From the NCBI RefSeq assembly GCF_039555335.1, contig NC_092642.1, positions 60,119,776 to 60,183,775 on the forward strand: 64,000 nt of DNA, in the 5' to 3' direction. Position numbers and translations under genes: made by a program. Under the pieces are notes generated by a model. The model saw nothing but the letters and a program-made list of their open reading frames with translations, had not been told where the DNA came from and ran no database searches. How positions within the stretch are numbered: the first letter of the stretch is position 1; the number at the start of each line of letters is the position of its first letter. The stretch comes from Amphiura filiformis (taxonomy: Eukaryota; Echinodermata; Ophiuroidea; Amphilepidida; Amphiuridae). Positions 10,557 to 37,975 of the stretch are shown here, in pieces.

Positions 10557-10700
10557 TGTTTCATTCATTCATTCATTCATTTATTATTTCACTCATCAAA
10601 TAGCAAAAAGCTAGAATACATACAAAATCATAATACAGTGAGAGTGAAGGAATCACAGAAAAGGCCAAGAAGAGGCCTGAAAATCTGTGATCCTTGATTG
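10557..10700 (-). mobile_element. LINE 3' tail (L2/CR1/Jockey style), unit 1
   Basis: A CATT repeat followed by TTATTATTTCACTCATC is the complement of a 3' tail reading GATGAGTGAAATAATAA plus (ATGA)n. Adjacent palindromic GGCCAAGAAGAGGCC and ATCACAG/CTGTGAT words look like a structured 3' UTR. No coding part remains. Confidence 0.55.
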
Positions 10701-11285
10701 ATTAATTCAATATTTCACATGGCAGCAGATTGTCACTTCAATAAAGTAACAGTAAGCTGCCATATCTTGATATGAATTAACCTAAATACATGAAAAATAA
10801 CAGTTAACAATATTAAATAAGAAATAGTATTTTCAGATAAAGTATAAGACAAAGTATAAACATTTCAGTTGAAAACCCGTAAGGTTAAATAAGAAATTAA
10901 ATTAAAAGAAATTAACATGATGCAGTCATGTCTACAGTTGAATTCACCACGACCTTTGCAGGACTTAAACCCCATTAAAAGCTATTAAACCAAGATAACA
11001 CTCATTGAAAACAGCTCAACTATGTTACATCAGATCTTCTCTGGTTAAATCCACACTACACATGTTTCTGTTTTACCTGTGCAATGAGCAATGAGCTGGT
11101 ATTATAGTTTCAGTTGGGTGAACGATTATAAAGCAATCGCAAGGTAAAAATACTGTGTGGGCCTTTGTTCACGAAATGAGACAATAGTGTGCATATTGTT
11201 AATCAGAATTCTTGAAAATGAGAAACATAATGGCTGTGGACCGTAAAATAATTTCTTCATATTTTTTGGTGTTATCTGTCGTTTA

Positions 11286-11640
11286 CATCCTTCCTAAAAC
11301 ACAAAAGTGCGAATATTTCCAAACACCTAAATTGGCTAAAATTTAGGACATGTTACAAAACTATATTTTCTAGAATTTCAGAAGAATACTTTAAATATTG
11401 GCCGGTTATTTTTCACACAGCGACGTTAACTAGGCAATGTCCTATTACCTATAACATACACTAAAACACCAAAGTGCGAATATTTTCAAACATCTAGATT
11501 AGCTAAAAATTTAGGACATGTTACAAAACTATATTTTCTAGAATTTCAGAAGAATACTTTACATATTGGCCGGTTATTTTGCACACAGCGACGTTAACTA
11601 GGCAATTGCCTATACTTCTAACATACACTATTTGTAGAGG
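11286..11640. repeat. Two tandem ~172-bp subrepeats at the end of unit 1
   Basis: Each subrepeat has AAGTGCGAATATTT, GGACATGTTACAAAACTATA, TTTCTAGAATTTCAGAAG and GCCGGTTATTTT in order, ending GACGTTAACTAGGCAA. The arrangement is repeated in units 2 (14806-15155) and 3 (18325-18675). Confidence 0.85.
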
Positions 11641-12737
11641 TTACGCGTCAGAGGTGAGGAGGTCATTCAAATTTTCTGAGTGCATACCACTTTTCAGAGC
11701 CATATCTTTAAAGCCCCTCCCACTTTCGAAACTGGTAGATTACAAGTGAATTTCAGTTTTGACAAACACTTGTTGGTCTTTAGGTTCAGTAAATATCACC
11801 TCAGACCTCAATAAATTTGATTATATCAGAATTATGTTGTTCAGAAATTCAGAAATTTTGCTCCCATAAAAATTAAATTCAGACTCCTTAAATTCGCCAT
11901 TTTAAGCTAATTCACTACAGTATGAGCGCCATAATGTTAGGTAATGGAAAGCACATTTTCTGTCAAACAATTATTTTACACCATCTCCCGACACACCCCC
12001 ATTAATATTTACCCCGTGCGGTTTATGCAGACCCCTTCCAGACCAGTCTTGGAATTTTGAGAAAAATATTCCATTCTAAATGTCAAGTATGTAATAATAG
12101 AACACAATGTTAAGGTTCATAATTTAGGTCATAATAATTATTATCAAATGACATGCCAAGAAAAATAGATTATGAGATAAATTGGTTGGCAAATTACTCA
12201 AGATGGTATCATGATGGAAATGAAAAATGTTTTTTTTAAATAACTGATGCCAAATACAAATATTCAGATGATTTGATGATAATTTTGGATTGATAATTGC
12301 ATGCAAATTGGATCACTTTTGGTAATGATTTAAAATATGCCAAAACACAAAATATCACAACAATAGGTTTAGTTTGGAAACCTGTTCAAATCAATTAATA
12401 AAACATTACTTACTTACACTTAAACAAAGGATGAAAAAAATGCAAAATGAAAATCATTAAACTTGTAAAATAACAGGAGAATATCAAAACCTCTGTTTTG
12501 AAGAGAAATTGGATGTGAGCAGTTATGATGCTCAACTTAACTCCTTTGGCCTACATAATACATGGATAATTTGTAAGAAATTGCATTGAAAGCAATAAAC
12601 AATTAAACCATGACAAAAAAATAATACCAATTTTAAGAATACAAATTTTGGAGTTTAATACACTGAATATGATAATAAATATAACCAGCCAGCGGGTCGT
12701 GGTGGCGACTACATACTCTTCATGCTCACCCCCTATC

Positions 12738-13000
12738 CCAACCTGTTCACTAAGGTCCTTCAGTAAACATTATTAAATTAAGTCCTAAAAGTTTTCTCCC
12801 TCACTCACTCTCTCTCTCTCTCTCTTATGTATTTGTTAACACTATTATCTAGCTATCTATTGTATTCTCTATATCAGTTATTCTAAATAAACAAACTTTT
12901 TCACCAGGTTCCACCATTGTAAATAATTAGTTATTCTTTCTTTATCTTCCAAACATTTATGCTCTTATTATTAAGACCAGCCATTCTGGTGCCGGTTACA
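12738..13000. repeat. CT-rich retroelement-like repeat, copy 3
   Basis: Identical in layout to 9222-9486. Confidence 0.65.
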
Positions 13001-13218
13001 CTAACATTCCCCTAAAAATAAGGTGGCTTCTATTTTCATGTGGCAGTCTTGTCTATAATCACTGGAAACTGATGGATACTAATCATTTGTGTTAAGATAT
13101 GCAGCAGTAAAAAGAGAATAACTAGGATATTAATAATGATCTAAAAGACGACATTAACTAACATGAACTTTAATTAAATATTTTTACGAGAACAAAACCA
13201 AATTTTACTCACTAGTTT

Positions 13219-13255
13219 GACGGTTTCGCTTTTCATGGTCGAAAAGCATCATCAG
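13219..13255 (-). ncRNA. Hammerhead-like motif, unit 2 left
   Basis: Same CTGATGA / GCTTTTC-GAAAAGC / GAAAC core as in unit 1. Confidence 0.6.
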
Positions 13256-13309
13256 AATATTGATTGATGATCACTTCATTCGGTTGGAAGTGGGCCCCGT
13301 CGTCCCTAT

Positions 13310-13672
13310 TCATGACGTTGGGTCCTCTCCTATTCCTTGATGCGTCTTATATGGGGTTGTTGCACGCTTTGCTAAGAATTTTGAATTGTCCCAATTTGTA
13401 ACATGGTGTTCTTGAACTGCATGGTTTGCGATAGCTGATTTTGATTGTTCAGTTTCTGACTGTTTGCGTGTTTGACGCGTGTAGTTTTGTTTTGTCTTTT
13501 CCACCCTCATAGTTTCTTTTTGAAGCTCTTTGAATCGCGTTGCAATTGCAAACTTCCTTCCGGTCTCACCAACATAAGTCAGTGGTTGCAATTGGTCAAG
13601 TGTGGTTGCCAACGTCATGAAAAAGGGACGACGGAGCCCACTTTCTAAATATGATCCTCTACTGAGTGACAA
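13310..13672 (-). pseudogene. GIY-YIG domain fragment, unit 2
   Basis: 120 residues, same YVGETGR signature and same length as unit 1. No reverse transcriptase. Confidence 0.72.
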
Positions 13673-13732
13673 TTCTACACCCTCTGTGGTCGGGATTCGT
13701 CCAACCGGAAGAAGTGATCATCAATCAATATT

Positions 13733-13769
13733 CTGATGATGCTTTTCGACCATGAAAAGCGAAACCGTC
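13733..13769 (+). ncRNA. Hammerhead-like motif, unit 2 right
   Basis: Opposite-strand partner in the right terminal repeat. Confidence 0.6.
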
Positions 13770-14071
13770 AAACTAGTGAGTATATTTTGGTTTTGTTCTC
13801 ATTAAAATATTTAATTATTTATCTTCAAACCTGATGAATCTATTCAGTAACAAGAACTTTACTTACAGTTAGTTCAATTTATCGGTTAAATCTACAATTT
13901 GATGAATGTGCTAATCTATCCTTCTAATACAGGTTTGACTATCATGTGACAAATCGAATCTGTGACGTCAATATTGATATCGATATCAATTAGGCTGTTC
14001 CAGTTAAATTACATACCCATTGGCCATTGGCTGTTCCATTTAATTTACATACTCCCTGGCCCCAAAATAGC

Positions 14072-14215
14072 TGTTTCATTCATTCATTCATTCATTTATT
14101 ATTTCACTCATCAAATAGCAAAAAGCTAGAATACATACAAAATCATAATACAAGTGAGAGTGAAGGAATCACAGAAAAGGCCAAGAAGAGGCCTGAAAAT
14201 CTGTGATCCCTTGAT
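14072..14215 (-). mobile_element. LINE 3' tail, unit 2
   Basis: Copy of 10557-10700. Confidence 0.5.
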
Positions 14216-16250
14216 TGATTAATTCAACATTTCACATGGCAGCAGATTGTCACTTCAATAAAGTAACAGTAAGCTGCCATATCTTGATATGAATTAACCT
14301 AAATACATGAAAAATAACAGTTAACAATATTAAATAAGAAATAGTATTTTCAGATAAAGTATAAGACAAAGTATAAACATTTCAGTTGAAAACCCGTAAG
14401 GTTAAATAAGAAATTAAATTAAAAGAAATTAACATGATGCAGTCATGTCTACAGTTGAATTCACCACGACCTTTGCAGGACTTAAACCCCATTAAAAGCT
14501 ATTAAACCAAGATAACACTCATTGAAAACAGCTCAACTATGTTACATCAGATCTTCTCTGGTTAAATCCACACTACACATGTTTCTGTTTTACCTGTGCA
14601 ATGAGCAATGAGCTGGTATTATAGTTTCAGTTGGGTGAACGATTATAAAGCAATCGCAAGGTAAAAATACTGTGTGGGCCTTTGTTCACGAAATGAGACA
14701 ATAGTGTGCATATTGTTAATCAGAATTCTTGAAAATGAGAAACATAATGGCTGTGGACCGTAAAATAATTTCTTCATATTTTTTGGTGTTATCTGTCGTT
14801 TACATCCTTCCTAAAACACAAAAGTGCGAATATTTCCAAACACCTAAATTGGCTAAAAATTTAGGACATGTTACAAAACTATATTTTCTAGAATTTCAGA
14901 AGAATACTTTAAATATTGGCCGGTTATTTTTCACACAGTGACGTTAACTAGGCAATGTCCTATTACCTATAACATACACTAAAACACCAAAGTGCGAATA
15001 TTTTCAAACATCTAGATTAGCTAAAATTTAGGACATGTTACAAAACTATATTTTCTAGAATTTCAGAAGAATACTTTACATATTGGCCGGTTATTTTGCA
15101 CACAGCGACGTTAACTAGGCAATTGCCTATACTTCTAACATACACTATTTGTAGAGGTTACGCGTCAGAGGTGAGGAGGTCATTCAAATTTTCTGAGTGC
15201 ATACCACTTTTCAGAGCCATATCTTTAAAGCCCCTCCCACTTTCGAAACTGGTAGATTACAAGTGAATTTCAGTTTTGACAAACACTTGTTGGTCTTTAG
15301 GTTCAGTAAATATCACCTCAGACCTCAATAAATTTGATTATATCAGAATTATGTTGTTCAGAAATTCAGAAATTTTGCTCCCATAAAAATTAAATTCAGA
15401 CTCCTTAAATTCGCCATTTTAAGCTAATTCACTACAGTATGAGCGCCATAATGTTAGGTAATGGAAAGCACATTTTCTGTCAAACAATTATTTTACACCA
15501 TCTCCCGACACACCCCCATTAATATTTACCCCGTGCGGTTTATGCAGACCCCTTCCAGACCAGTCTTGGAATTTTGAGAAAATATTCCATTCTAAATGTC
15601 AAGTATGTAATAATAGAACACAATGTTAAGGTTCATAATTTAGGTCATAATAATTATTATCAAATGACATGCCAAGAAAAATAGATTATGAGATAAATTG
15701 GTTGGCAAATTACTCAAGATGGTATCATGATGGAAATGAAAAATGTTTTTTTTAAATAACTGATGCCAAATACAAATATTCAGATGATTTGATGATAATT
15801 TTGGATTGATAATTGCATGCAAATTGGATCACTTTTGGTAATGATTTAAAATATGCCAAAACACAAAATATCACAACAATAGGTTTAGTTTGGAAACCTG
15901 TTCAAATCAATTAATAAAACATTACTTACTTACACTTAAACAAAGGATGAAAAAAATGCAAAATGAAAATCATTAAACTTGTAAAATAACAGGAGAATAT
16001 CAAAAACTCTGTTTTGAAGAGAAATTGGATGTGAGCAGTTATGATGCTCAACTTAACTCCTTTGGCCTACATAATACATGGATAATTTGTAAGAAATTGC
16101 ATTGAAAGCAATAAACAATTAAACCATGACAAAAAAATAATACCAATTTTAAGAATACAAATTTTGGAGTTTAATACACTGAATATGATAATAAATATAA
16201 CCAGCCAGCGGGTCGTGGTGGCGACTACATACTCTTCATGCTCACCCCTA

Positions 16251-16515
16251 TCCCAACCTGTTCACTAAGGTCCTTCAGTAAACATTATTAAATTAAGTCC
16301 TAAAAGTTTTCTCCCTCACTCACTCTCTCTCTCTCTCTCTCTTATGTATTTGTTAACACTATTATCTAGCTATCTATTGTATTCTCTATATCAGTTATTC
16401 TAAATAAACAAACTTTTTCACCAGGTTCCACCATTGTAAATAATTAGTTATTCTTTCTTTATCTTCCAAACATTTATGCTCTTATTATTAAGACCAGCCA
16501 TTCTGGTGCCGGTTA
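16251..16515. repeat. CT-rich retroelement-like repeat, copy 4
   Basis: Same as copies 2 and 3, with a slightly longer CT run. Confidence 0.65.
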
Positions 16516-16735
16516 CACTAACATTCCCCTAAAAATAAGGTGGCTTCTATTTTCATGTGGCAGTCTTGTCTATAATCACTGGAAACTGATGGATACTAAT
16601 CATTTGTGTTAAGATATGCAGCAGTAAAAAGAGAATAACTAGGATATTAATAATGATCTAAAAGACGACATTAACTAACATGAACTTTAATTAAATATTT
16701 TTACGAGAACAAAACCAAATTTTACTCACTAGTTT

Positions 16736-16772
16736 GACGGTTTCGCTTTTCATGGTCGAAAAGCATCATCAG
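16736..16772 (-). ncRNA. Hammerhead-like motif, unit 3 left
   Basis: Same core as in units 1 and 2. Confidence 0.6.
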
Positions 16773-16863
16773 AATATTGATTGATGATCACTTCATTCGG
16801 TTGGAAGTGGGCCCCGTCGTCCCTATTCATGACGTTGGGTCCTCTCCTATTCCTTGATGCGTC

Positions 16864-17190
16864 TTATATGGGGTTGTTGCACGCTTTGCTAAGAATTTTT
16901 GAATTGTCCCAATTTGTAACATGGTGTTCTTGAACTGCATGGTTTGCGATAGCTGATTTTGATTGTTCAGTTTCTGACTGTTTGCGTGTTTGACGCGTGT
17001 AGTTTTGTTTTGTCTTTTCCACCCTCATAGTTTCTTTTTGAAGCTCTTTGAATCGCGTTGCAATTGCAAACTTCCTTCCGGTCTCACCAACATAAGTCAG
17101 TGGTTGCAATTGGTCAAGTGTGGTTGCCAACGTCATGAAAAAGGGACGACGGAGCCCACTTTCTAAATATGATCCTCTACTGAGTGACAA
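16864..17190 (-). pseudogene. GIY-YIG domain fragment, unit 3, frameshifted end
   Basis: Identical to units 1 and 2 up to WDNSK, then diverges because of a one-base insertion. This is the only coding difference among the three copies. Confidence 0.7.
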
Positions 17191-17250
17191 TTCTACACCC
17201 TCTGTGGTCGGGATTCGTCCAACCGGAAGAAGTGATCATCAATCAATATT

Positions 17251-17287
17251 CTGATGATGCTTTTCGACCATGAAAAGCGAAACCGTC
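17251..17287 (+). ncRNA. Hammerhead-like motif, unit 3 right
   Basis: Same core as in units 1 and 2, on the plus strand. Confidence 0.6.
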
Positions 17288-17589
17288 AAACTAGTGAGTA
17301 TATTTTGGTTTTGTTCTCATTAAAATATTTAATTATTTATCTTCAAACCTGATGAATCTATTCAGTAACAAGAACTTTACTTACAGTTAGTTCAATTTAT
17401 CGGTTAAATCTACAATTTGATGAATGTGCTAATCTATCCTTCTAATACAGGTTTGACTATCATGTGACAAATCGAATCTGTGACGTCAATATTGATATCG
17501 ATATCAATTAGGCTGTTCCAGTTAAATTACATACCCATTGGCCATTGGCTGTTCCATTTAATTTACATACTCCCTGGCCCCAAAATAGC

Positions 17590-17730
17590 TGTTTCATTCA
17601 TTCATTCATTCATTTATTATTTCACTCATCAAATAGCAAAAAGCTAGAATACATACAAAATCATAATACAAGTGAGAGTGAAGGAATCACAGAAAAGGCC
17701 AAGAAGAGGCCTGAAAATCTGTGATCCCTT
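17590..17730 (-). mobile_element. LINE 3' tail, unit 3
   Basis: Copy of 10557-10700. Confidence 0.5.
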
Positions 17731-18812
17731 GATTGATTAATTCAACATTTCACATGGCAGCAGATTGTCACTTCAATAAAGTAACAGTAAGCTGCCATAT
17801 CTTGATATGAATTAACCTAAATACATGAAAAATAACAGTTAACAATATTAAATAAGAAATAGTATTTTCAGATAAAGTATAAGACAAAGTATAAACATTT
17901 CAGTTGAAAACCCGTAAGGTTAAATAAGAAATTAAATTAAAAGAAATTAACATGATGCAGTCATGTCTACAGTTGAATTCACCACGACCTTTGCAGGACT
18001 TAAACCCCATTAAAAGCTATTAAACCAAGATAACACTCATTGAAAACAGCTCAACTATGTTACATCAGATCTTCTCTGGTTAAATCCACACTACACATGT
18101 TTCTGTTTTACCTGTGCAATGAGCAATGAGCTGGTATTATAGTTTCAGTTGGGTGAACGATTATAAAGCAATCGCAAGGTAAAAATACTGTGTGGGCCTT
18201 TGTTCACGAAATGAGACAATAGTGTGCATATTGTTAATCAGAATTCTTGAAAATGAGAAACATAATGGCTGTGGACCGTAAAATAATTTCTTCATATTTT
18301 TTGGTGTTATCTGTCGTTTACATCCTTCCTAAAACACAAAAGTGCGAATATTTCCAAACACCTAAATTGGCTAAAAATTTAGGACATGTTACAAAACTAT
18401 ATTTTCTAGAATTTCAGAAGAATACTTTAAATATTGGCCGGTTATTTTTCACACAGCGACGTTAACTAGGCAATGTCCTATTACCTATAACATACACTAA
18501 AACACCAAAGTGCGAATATTTTCTAACATCTAGATTAGCTAATAATTTAGGACATGTTACAAAACTATATTTTCTAGAATTTCAGAAGAATACTTTACAT
18601 ATTGGCCGGTTATTTTGCACACAGCGACGTTAACTAGGCAATTGCCTATACTTCTAACATACACTATTTGTAGAGGTTACGCGTCAATGGTGAGAGCACT
18701 GTGTATTGTGTATAGGAAAACGGACAGTAACTGCAGTATGATGCAAACCAGCCCAATACAAATTCTGCAATACATGCATTTCCATAAAAAGGCTGCTTCT
18801 TATCTCACGCAC

Positions 18813-18818
18813 TTTATT
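18813..18818 (-). terminator. Candidate poly(A) signal of the intact GPCR
   Basis: AATAAA on the minus strand, 86 bases past the receptor stop codon. The broken copy lacks one at this place. Confidence 0.5.
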
Positions 18819-18903
18819 GAATAATAATAATAATAACCGTGTCCTATTGAACTGACACCAATTTTTTTCAGGAACATCTTGTTTGTATAATTACATATGA
18901 TGA

Positions 18904-19935
18904 TTACCGGCGTTCTGTGAGTCTTTTGAAACAAGAGATATAAAATTTACGTAGCTTACTTTCTGTAATTCCATACATTAGCGCATCAAATAATGACGTA
19001 CAATACAACAGAAGCACCAGATAATAGACGATTATTGGTTTCAGGCAAGTTGGACAAATTAAACCAATAACTACCACGTATGAAAAGTAAGGCAATGTAG
19101 AAACACACATAGCGGTTACTAAAGCACCTAAAGTCATGGCAGGTTTTAAGTATCGATTCCTGCTCCGTTGCAATCGTTTTTCTGATGTCATTGGACCTGT
19201 TGTACTAGCCACAGTGCTCTCATCTTCAGGTCCGACTCTCTTGATCTTCTGAAGTCTCAGGTGTAATGCATGCAGAAATGCTAGACTAAAGACAGCAACA
19301 AGAAACACAGGAGTAAATAAAAATGTAAACAAAAATATAAGGGATACTTCCGGAATCCACCTTGTCGGCGACAGGCAGACCAAGTCAAAGTTGATGTGCG
19401 CAGCAATTACGCTAGTAGATTTAGCATATTCCCAGAATCCTATATCTATCACAGCAGCTGCTAAAGATAGAATCCAACATATAGATATTGCCAACAAAAT
19501 CCGTGGTTTTGACTGAAACTTAATGTATTTTGGATACTGAAGTTTGACGAGGAGGAGGCGATCCAGGCTGATGGTACAGAGAATCAGGAGGCCGTTGGTC
19601 ACAGATGCGTAAGCCATGGCGTCGTAAAACTTGCAGCCAAGTTCTCCAAAGATCCAGCGTCCTCCAAATATACCAAAAGACAGATGATATGGAATCATTA
19701 TCAATCCTTTGAACAGGTCAACAAAAGCAAGACTCAATATCAGAAGATTCGATGATTTCTCTCGTAAACCTTTGACCTTCCAGAATGCTATGATTGTACC
19801 AAGATTGGCTAGGACAGTTATGAGAGAAAGGCATATCGTCCATATGACGACACTGAGCTTAATTACTAAATTGCTAGTGTTCAGGACTGAGTGATCAGAC
19901 TGGTCCGAGATAGAGATGCTCGATCCATTCGACAT
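18904..19935 (-). CDS. Class A (rhodopsin-like) GPCR, intact, single exon, 343 aa
   Basis: Seven hydrophobic segments are evident. TM1 (about residues 25-48) contains LANLG, TM2 contains LAFVD, and TM3 starts at C-K-F-Y and ends SLDRLLLV. TM4 has ICWILSL, TM5 (about 190-215) has LFTPVFLV, TM6 has VSTLPYFSY, and TM7 ends SLFDALMYG, followed by helix 8 ESKLRKFY. Cysteines before TM3 and in ECL2 (VCLSP) can form the standard disulfide. The amino terminus has NGS and NTS glycosylation sequons. DRY is replaced by DRL, there is no CWxP, and NPxxY is DAxxY, so G-protein coupling may be atypical. Ligand unknown; loosely aminergic-like in style. I chose the ATG at 19935 because the sister copy starts at the matching MSNSS and has stops upstream. 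An in-frame ATG at 20037 would add 34 residues. Confidence 0.88.
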   Translation of the reverse strand: MSNGSSISISDQSDHSVLNTSNLVIKLSVVIWTICLSLITVLANLGTIIAFWKVKGLREKSSNLLILSLAFVDLFKGLIMIPYHLSFGIFGGRWIFGELGCKFYDAMAYASVTNGLLILCTISLDRLLLVKLQYPKYIKFQSKPRILLAISICWILSLAAAVIDIGFWEYAKSTSVIAAHINFDLVCLSPTRWIPEVSLIFLFTFLFTPVFLVAVFSLAFLHALHLRLQKIKRVGPEDESTVASTTGPMTSEKRLQRSRNRYLKPAMTLGALVTAMCVSTLPYFSYVVVIGLICPTCLKPIIVYYLVLLLYCTSLFDALMYGITESKLRKFYISCFKRLTERR

Positions 19936-20999
19936 GGTGAAAGTTTGTTTACTGTAGTAGATTGATGCTCTCCCGGGTTCCTCTCCTTCTGTTAGCTTGT
20001 TCAAATTAATATTGCTGCCACTATGTTCCAAGTTCAACTAATATCACAATATTTTTATCGTTCTTTAACCTCTAGCGTCAATTGTCAAAACTACTCAGTT
20101 ACATGAAGGAGTAAAATCGTTACACTCGCTTCAATCTTGTGAAAAAGCCACCTGTCAAGTAGCATTAGAATCGCTTTATTGAATTTCTATCCCATCTTCA
20201 TTGGGTTATAATATTTGTACAGAATATGTTGTTAAAAAATTCAATTTGGATATCCTTTATTACTTTTTGTGTCATTGTTTAGGATTGCAAATAACCTACC
20301 AACGCCTCCGTGTTTATCTCTTACTAGCAAATCAATGTTGACATAGGTCGCCATGGAAACGCATTTGTGAATTACTATTTCTCATTATTTTCAGGTTTGT
20401 CATATTTATATAGAAATCGTAAGTAATAAATTTGATTTAACAATCCTTTATTACATCATTTGACATTTATATGAGGTATTCCAAACAACAGACCGACGAC
20501 TTCGTGTTTATTCATCATGTTCATGGTCACCGTGGACTTGTGAAGCCTGTGTCTCGTTGTAATTTTACATACAATAAGCATCATTGAATTTGATTAGACT
20601 TCCTTTTGTTAAACAACATGTCGAAAAAAATATATCAAATATAAAATAAAAAACGAAAGCTTATGGTACATTTTATAAAATAAAAAACGAAAGCTTATGG
20701 TACATTTTATGAAATTGGTAGTTTTTGATATTGCGTAAGGACATAATTCCTATCTATTGCATACCGTTAGAGTACTGGGAGTCACTGTGTTTTCAAAAAA
20801 AAAATCGTACCTTCATAAGATAACTGTAAAATGTTAATTCATTACCTTTTTGTACACAATATATTTTCCAAGTGCAAAACTGCTGATTTTGCATTATTAG
20901 ATTTTACATTGCTCAGCCTATAAACCCATGCCTTCTGAAATAAATTTCACAAACTATGATGATTATATTAAAATCCTTCACTTAAAACGATCGCCTTAA
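19936..20999. other. 5' flank of the intact GPCR
   Basis: Homologous in patches to 2705-3500, for example the GGAAACGCATTTGTGAAT word at 3440 and 20355. A related word cluster recurs near 20510, so part of the flank is itself duplicated. No gene seen. Confidence 0.5.
20641..20709. repeat. Two tandem copies of a ~35-bp unit
   Basis: AAAACGAAAGCTTATGGTAC with flanking ATAAAATAAA and ATTTTAT is present twice in direct succession. Confidence 0.8.
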
Positions 21000-21185
21000 T
21001 TTATATTGGGTGCCCCGATCCTTCGCCTATCCCAACTCCCACAACCGATTTTCTATTCCGCATCCGCCCATCCGACCACTTCGCTGATTTTCACTCAGCT
21101 GGGGCCCGGGAGGATATGCAGGATTGGCAGGAGGATATGCAAGATTGGCAGGAGGATATGCAAGATCACCACTAGTAGTTCACAG
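21000..21185 (-). pseudogene. Decayed duplicate of the alpha-arrestin terminal exon
   Basis: The sequence matches the end of the real last exon and its 3' UTR (21410-21625). Shared words include TTATATTGGGTGC, CTATCCCAACTCCCACAACC and CATCCGCCCATCCGACC. On the minus strand it reads GDLAYPPANLAYPPANPAYPP and then leaves the original frame. No polypyrimidine tract or convincing acceptor precedes it, so it is unlikely to be used as an alternative exon. Confidence 0.75.
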
Positions 21186-21502
21186 CATCTTTCGAATGGT
21201 AGTGAGCTTTGGCAAAAATTGCATTGCTCAATTCATACCGAGCGTGTAGAAGAATTCAAATATCACAGATATACTTTTGTAGGTCCTGTGGTTCTTGAGT
21301 TATGTTGTAAAAGGGATGAAACAACATCACTTTAACAATAATAATAATATGAACATGAACATCAAAGTATTATTTTACAATAATATATTAATTTAGATAA
21401 TGAAATTTATATTGGGTGCTCCTTTGTCTATCCCAACTCCCACAACCGAGTTGTTCTGTTTTTAATTTTCTATTCCGCATCCGCCCATCCGACCGCTGGT
21501 TT

Positions 21503-37733
<16,231 letters not shown>

Positions 37734-37975
37734 TTTTATATATCCAAAAGTAACGGTTCCTGTACTTCCAGAAGTTCCAGTTGCTAAAGCAGTTTAGTCA
37801 CAGTGTCTTTTCTTTAGTGTGTAGCCCTATATCTAGGCCTATTTGTATACATTATATATCCGTGAACGCGATAAGCATGTCAACCTGTGAATGTCAAGGT
37901 TCACCCGGAAGAACAGTTCAAAGATTATTAAATGGAAGCATGTCCTGTAGCCAGGATTTATTTTCGGGGTAGTTA

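Larger units (their letters stand above)
8151..11650. repeat. Tandem unit 1 of 3 (~3.5 kb)
   Basis: Begins inside the GGTGA tail of the LINE (AGGAGGTCATTCAAATTTTC) and ends TAGAGGTTACGCGTCA. Spacing of the same word in units 1, 2 and 3 is 3509 and 3517 bases. Differences are mainly single-base length changes in homopolymers. Confidence 0.95.
13170..13825 (-). mobile_element. Penelope-like element fragment, unit 2
   Basis: Copy of the unit 1 element. Its GIY-YIG open frame (13310-13672) is identical in protein sequence to unit 1, showing how recent the duplication is. Confidence 0.8.
11651..15167. repeat. Tandem unit 2 of 3 (~3.5 kb)
   Basis: The junction with unit 1 reads GCGTCA|GAGGTGAGGAGG. 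Same order of contents as unit 1. Confidence 0.95.
16686..17343 (-). mobile_element. Penelope-like element fragment, unit 3
   Basis: Third copy. One extra T in GAATTTTTGAATTG (near 16895) shifts the frame, so the GIY-YIG frame is 108 residues (16864-17190) with an altered end. Hammerhead-like motifs lie at 16736-16772 (minus) and 17251-17287 (plus). Confidence 0.8.
15168..18686. repeat. Tandem unit 3 of 3 (~3.5 kb)
   Basis: Ends at GCGTCA and then runs into AATGGTGAGAGCACTG, the unique sequence 3' of the intact GPCR. This is therefore the unit in its original right-hand context. Confidence 0.95.

Noticed and set aside
12124-15822. 60-residue His/Asn-rich minus-strand frames in units 2 and 3
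   Set aside because: AT-rich chance frames; unit 1 has length changes that break them.
14729-18465. Open frames of 70-72 residues (MKMRNIMAVDRK...) in units 2 and 3
   Set aside because: Unit 1 has the same DNA with a frame-breaking change, there is no domain, and the frame lies in tandem subrepeats.
19936-20037. Longer GPCR start at 20037
   Set aside because: In-frame upstream ATG, but the sister copy has stops in the homologous stretch; the start at 19935 is the conserved one.
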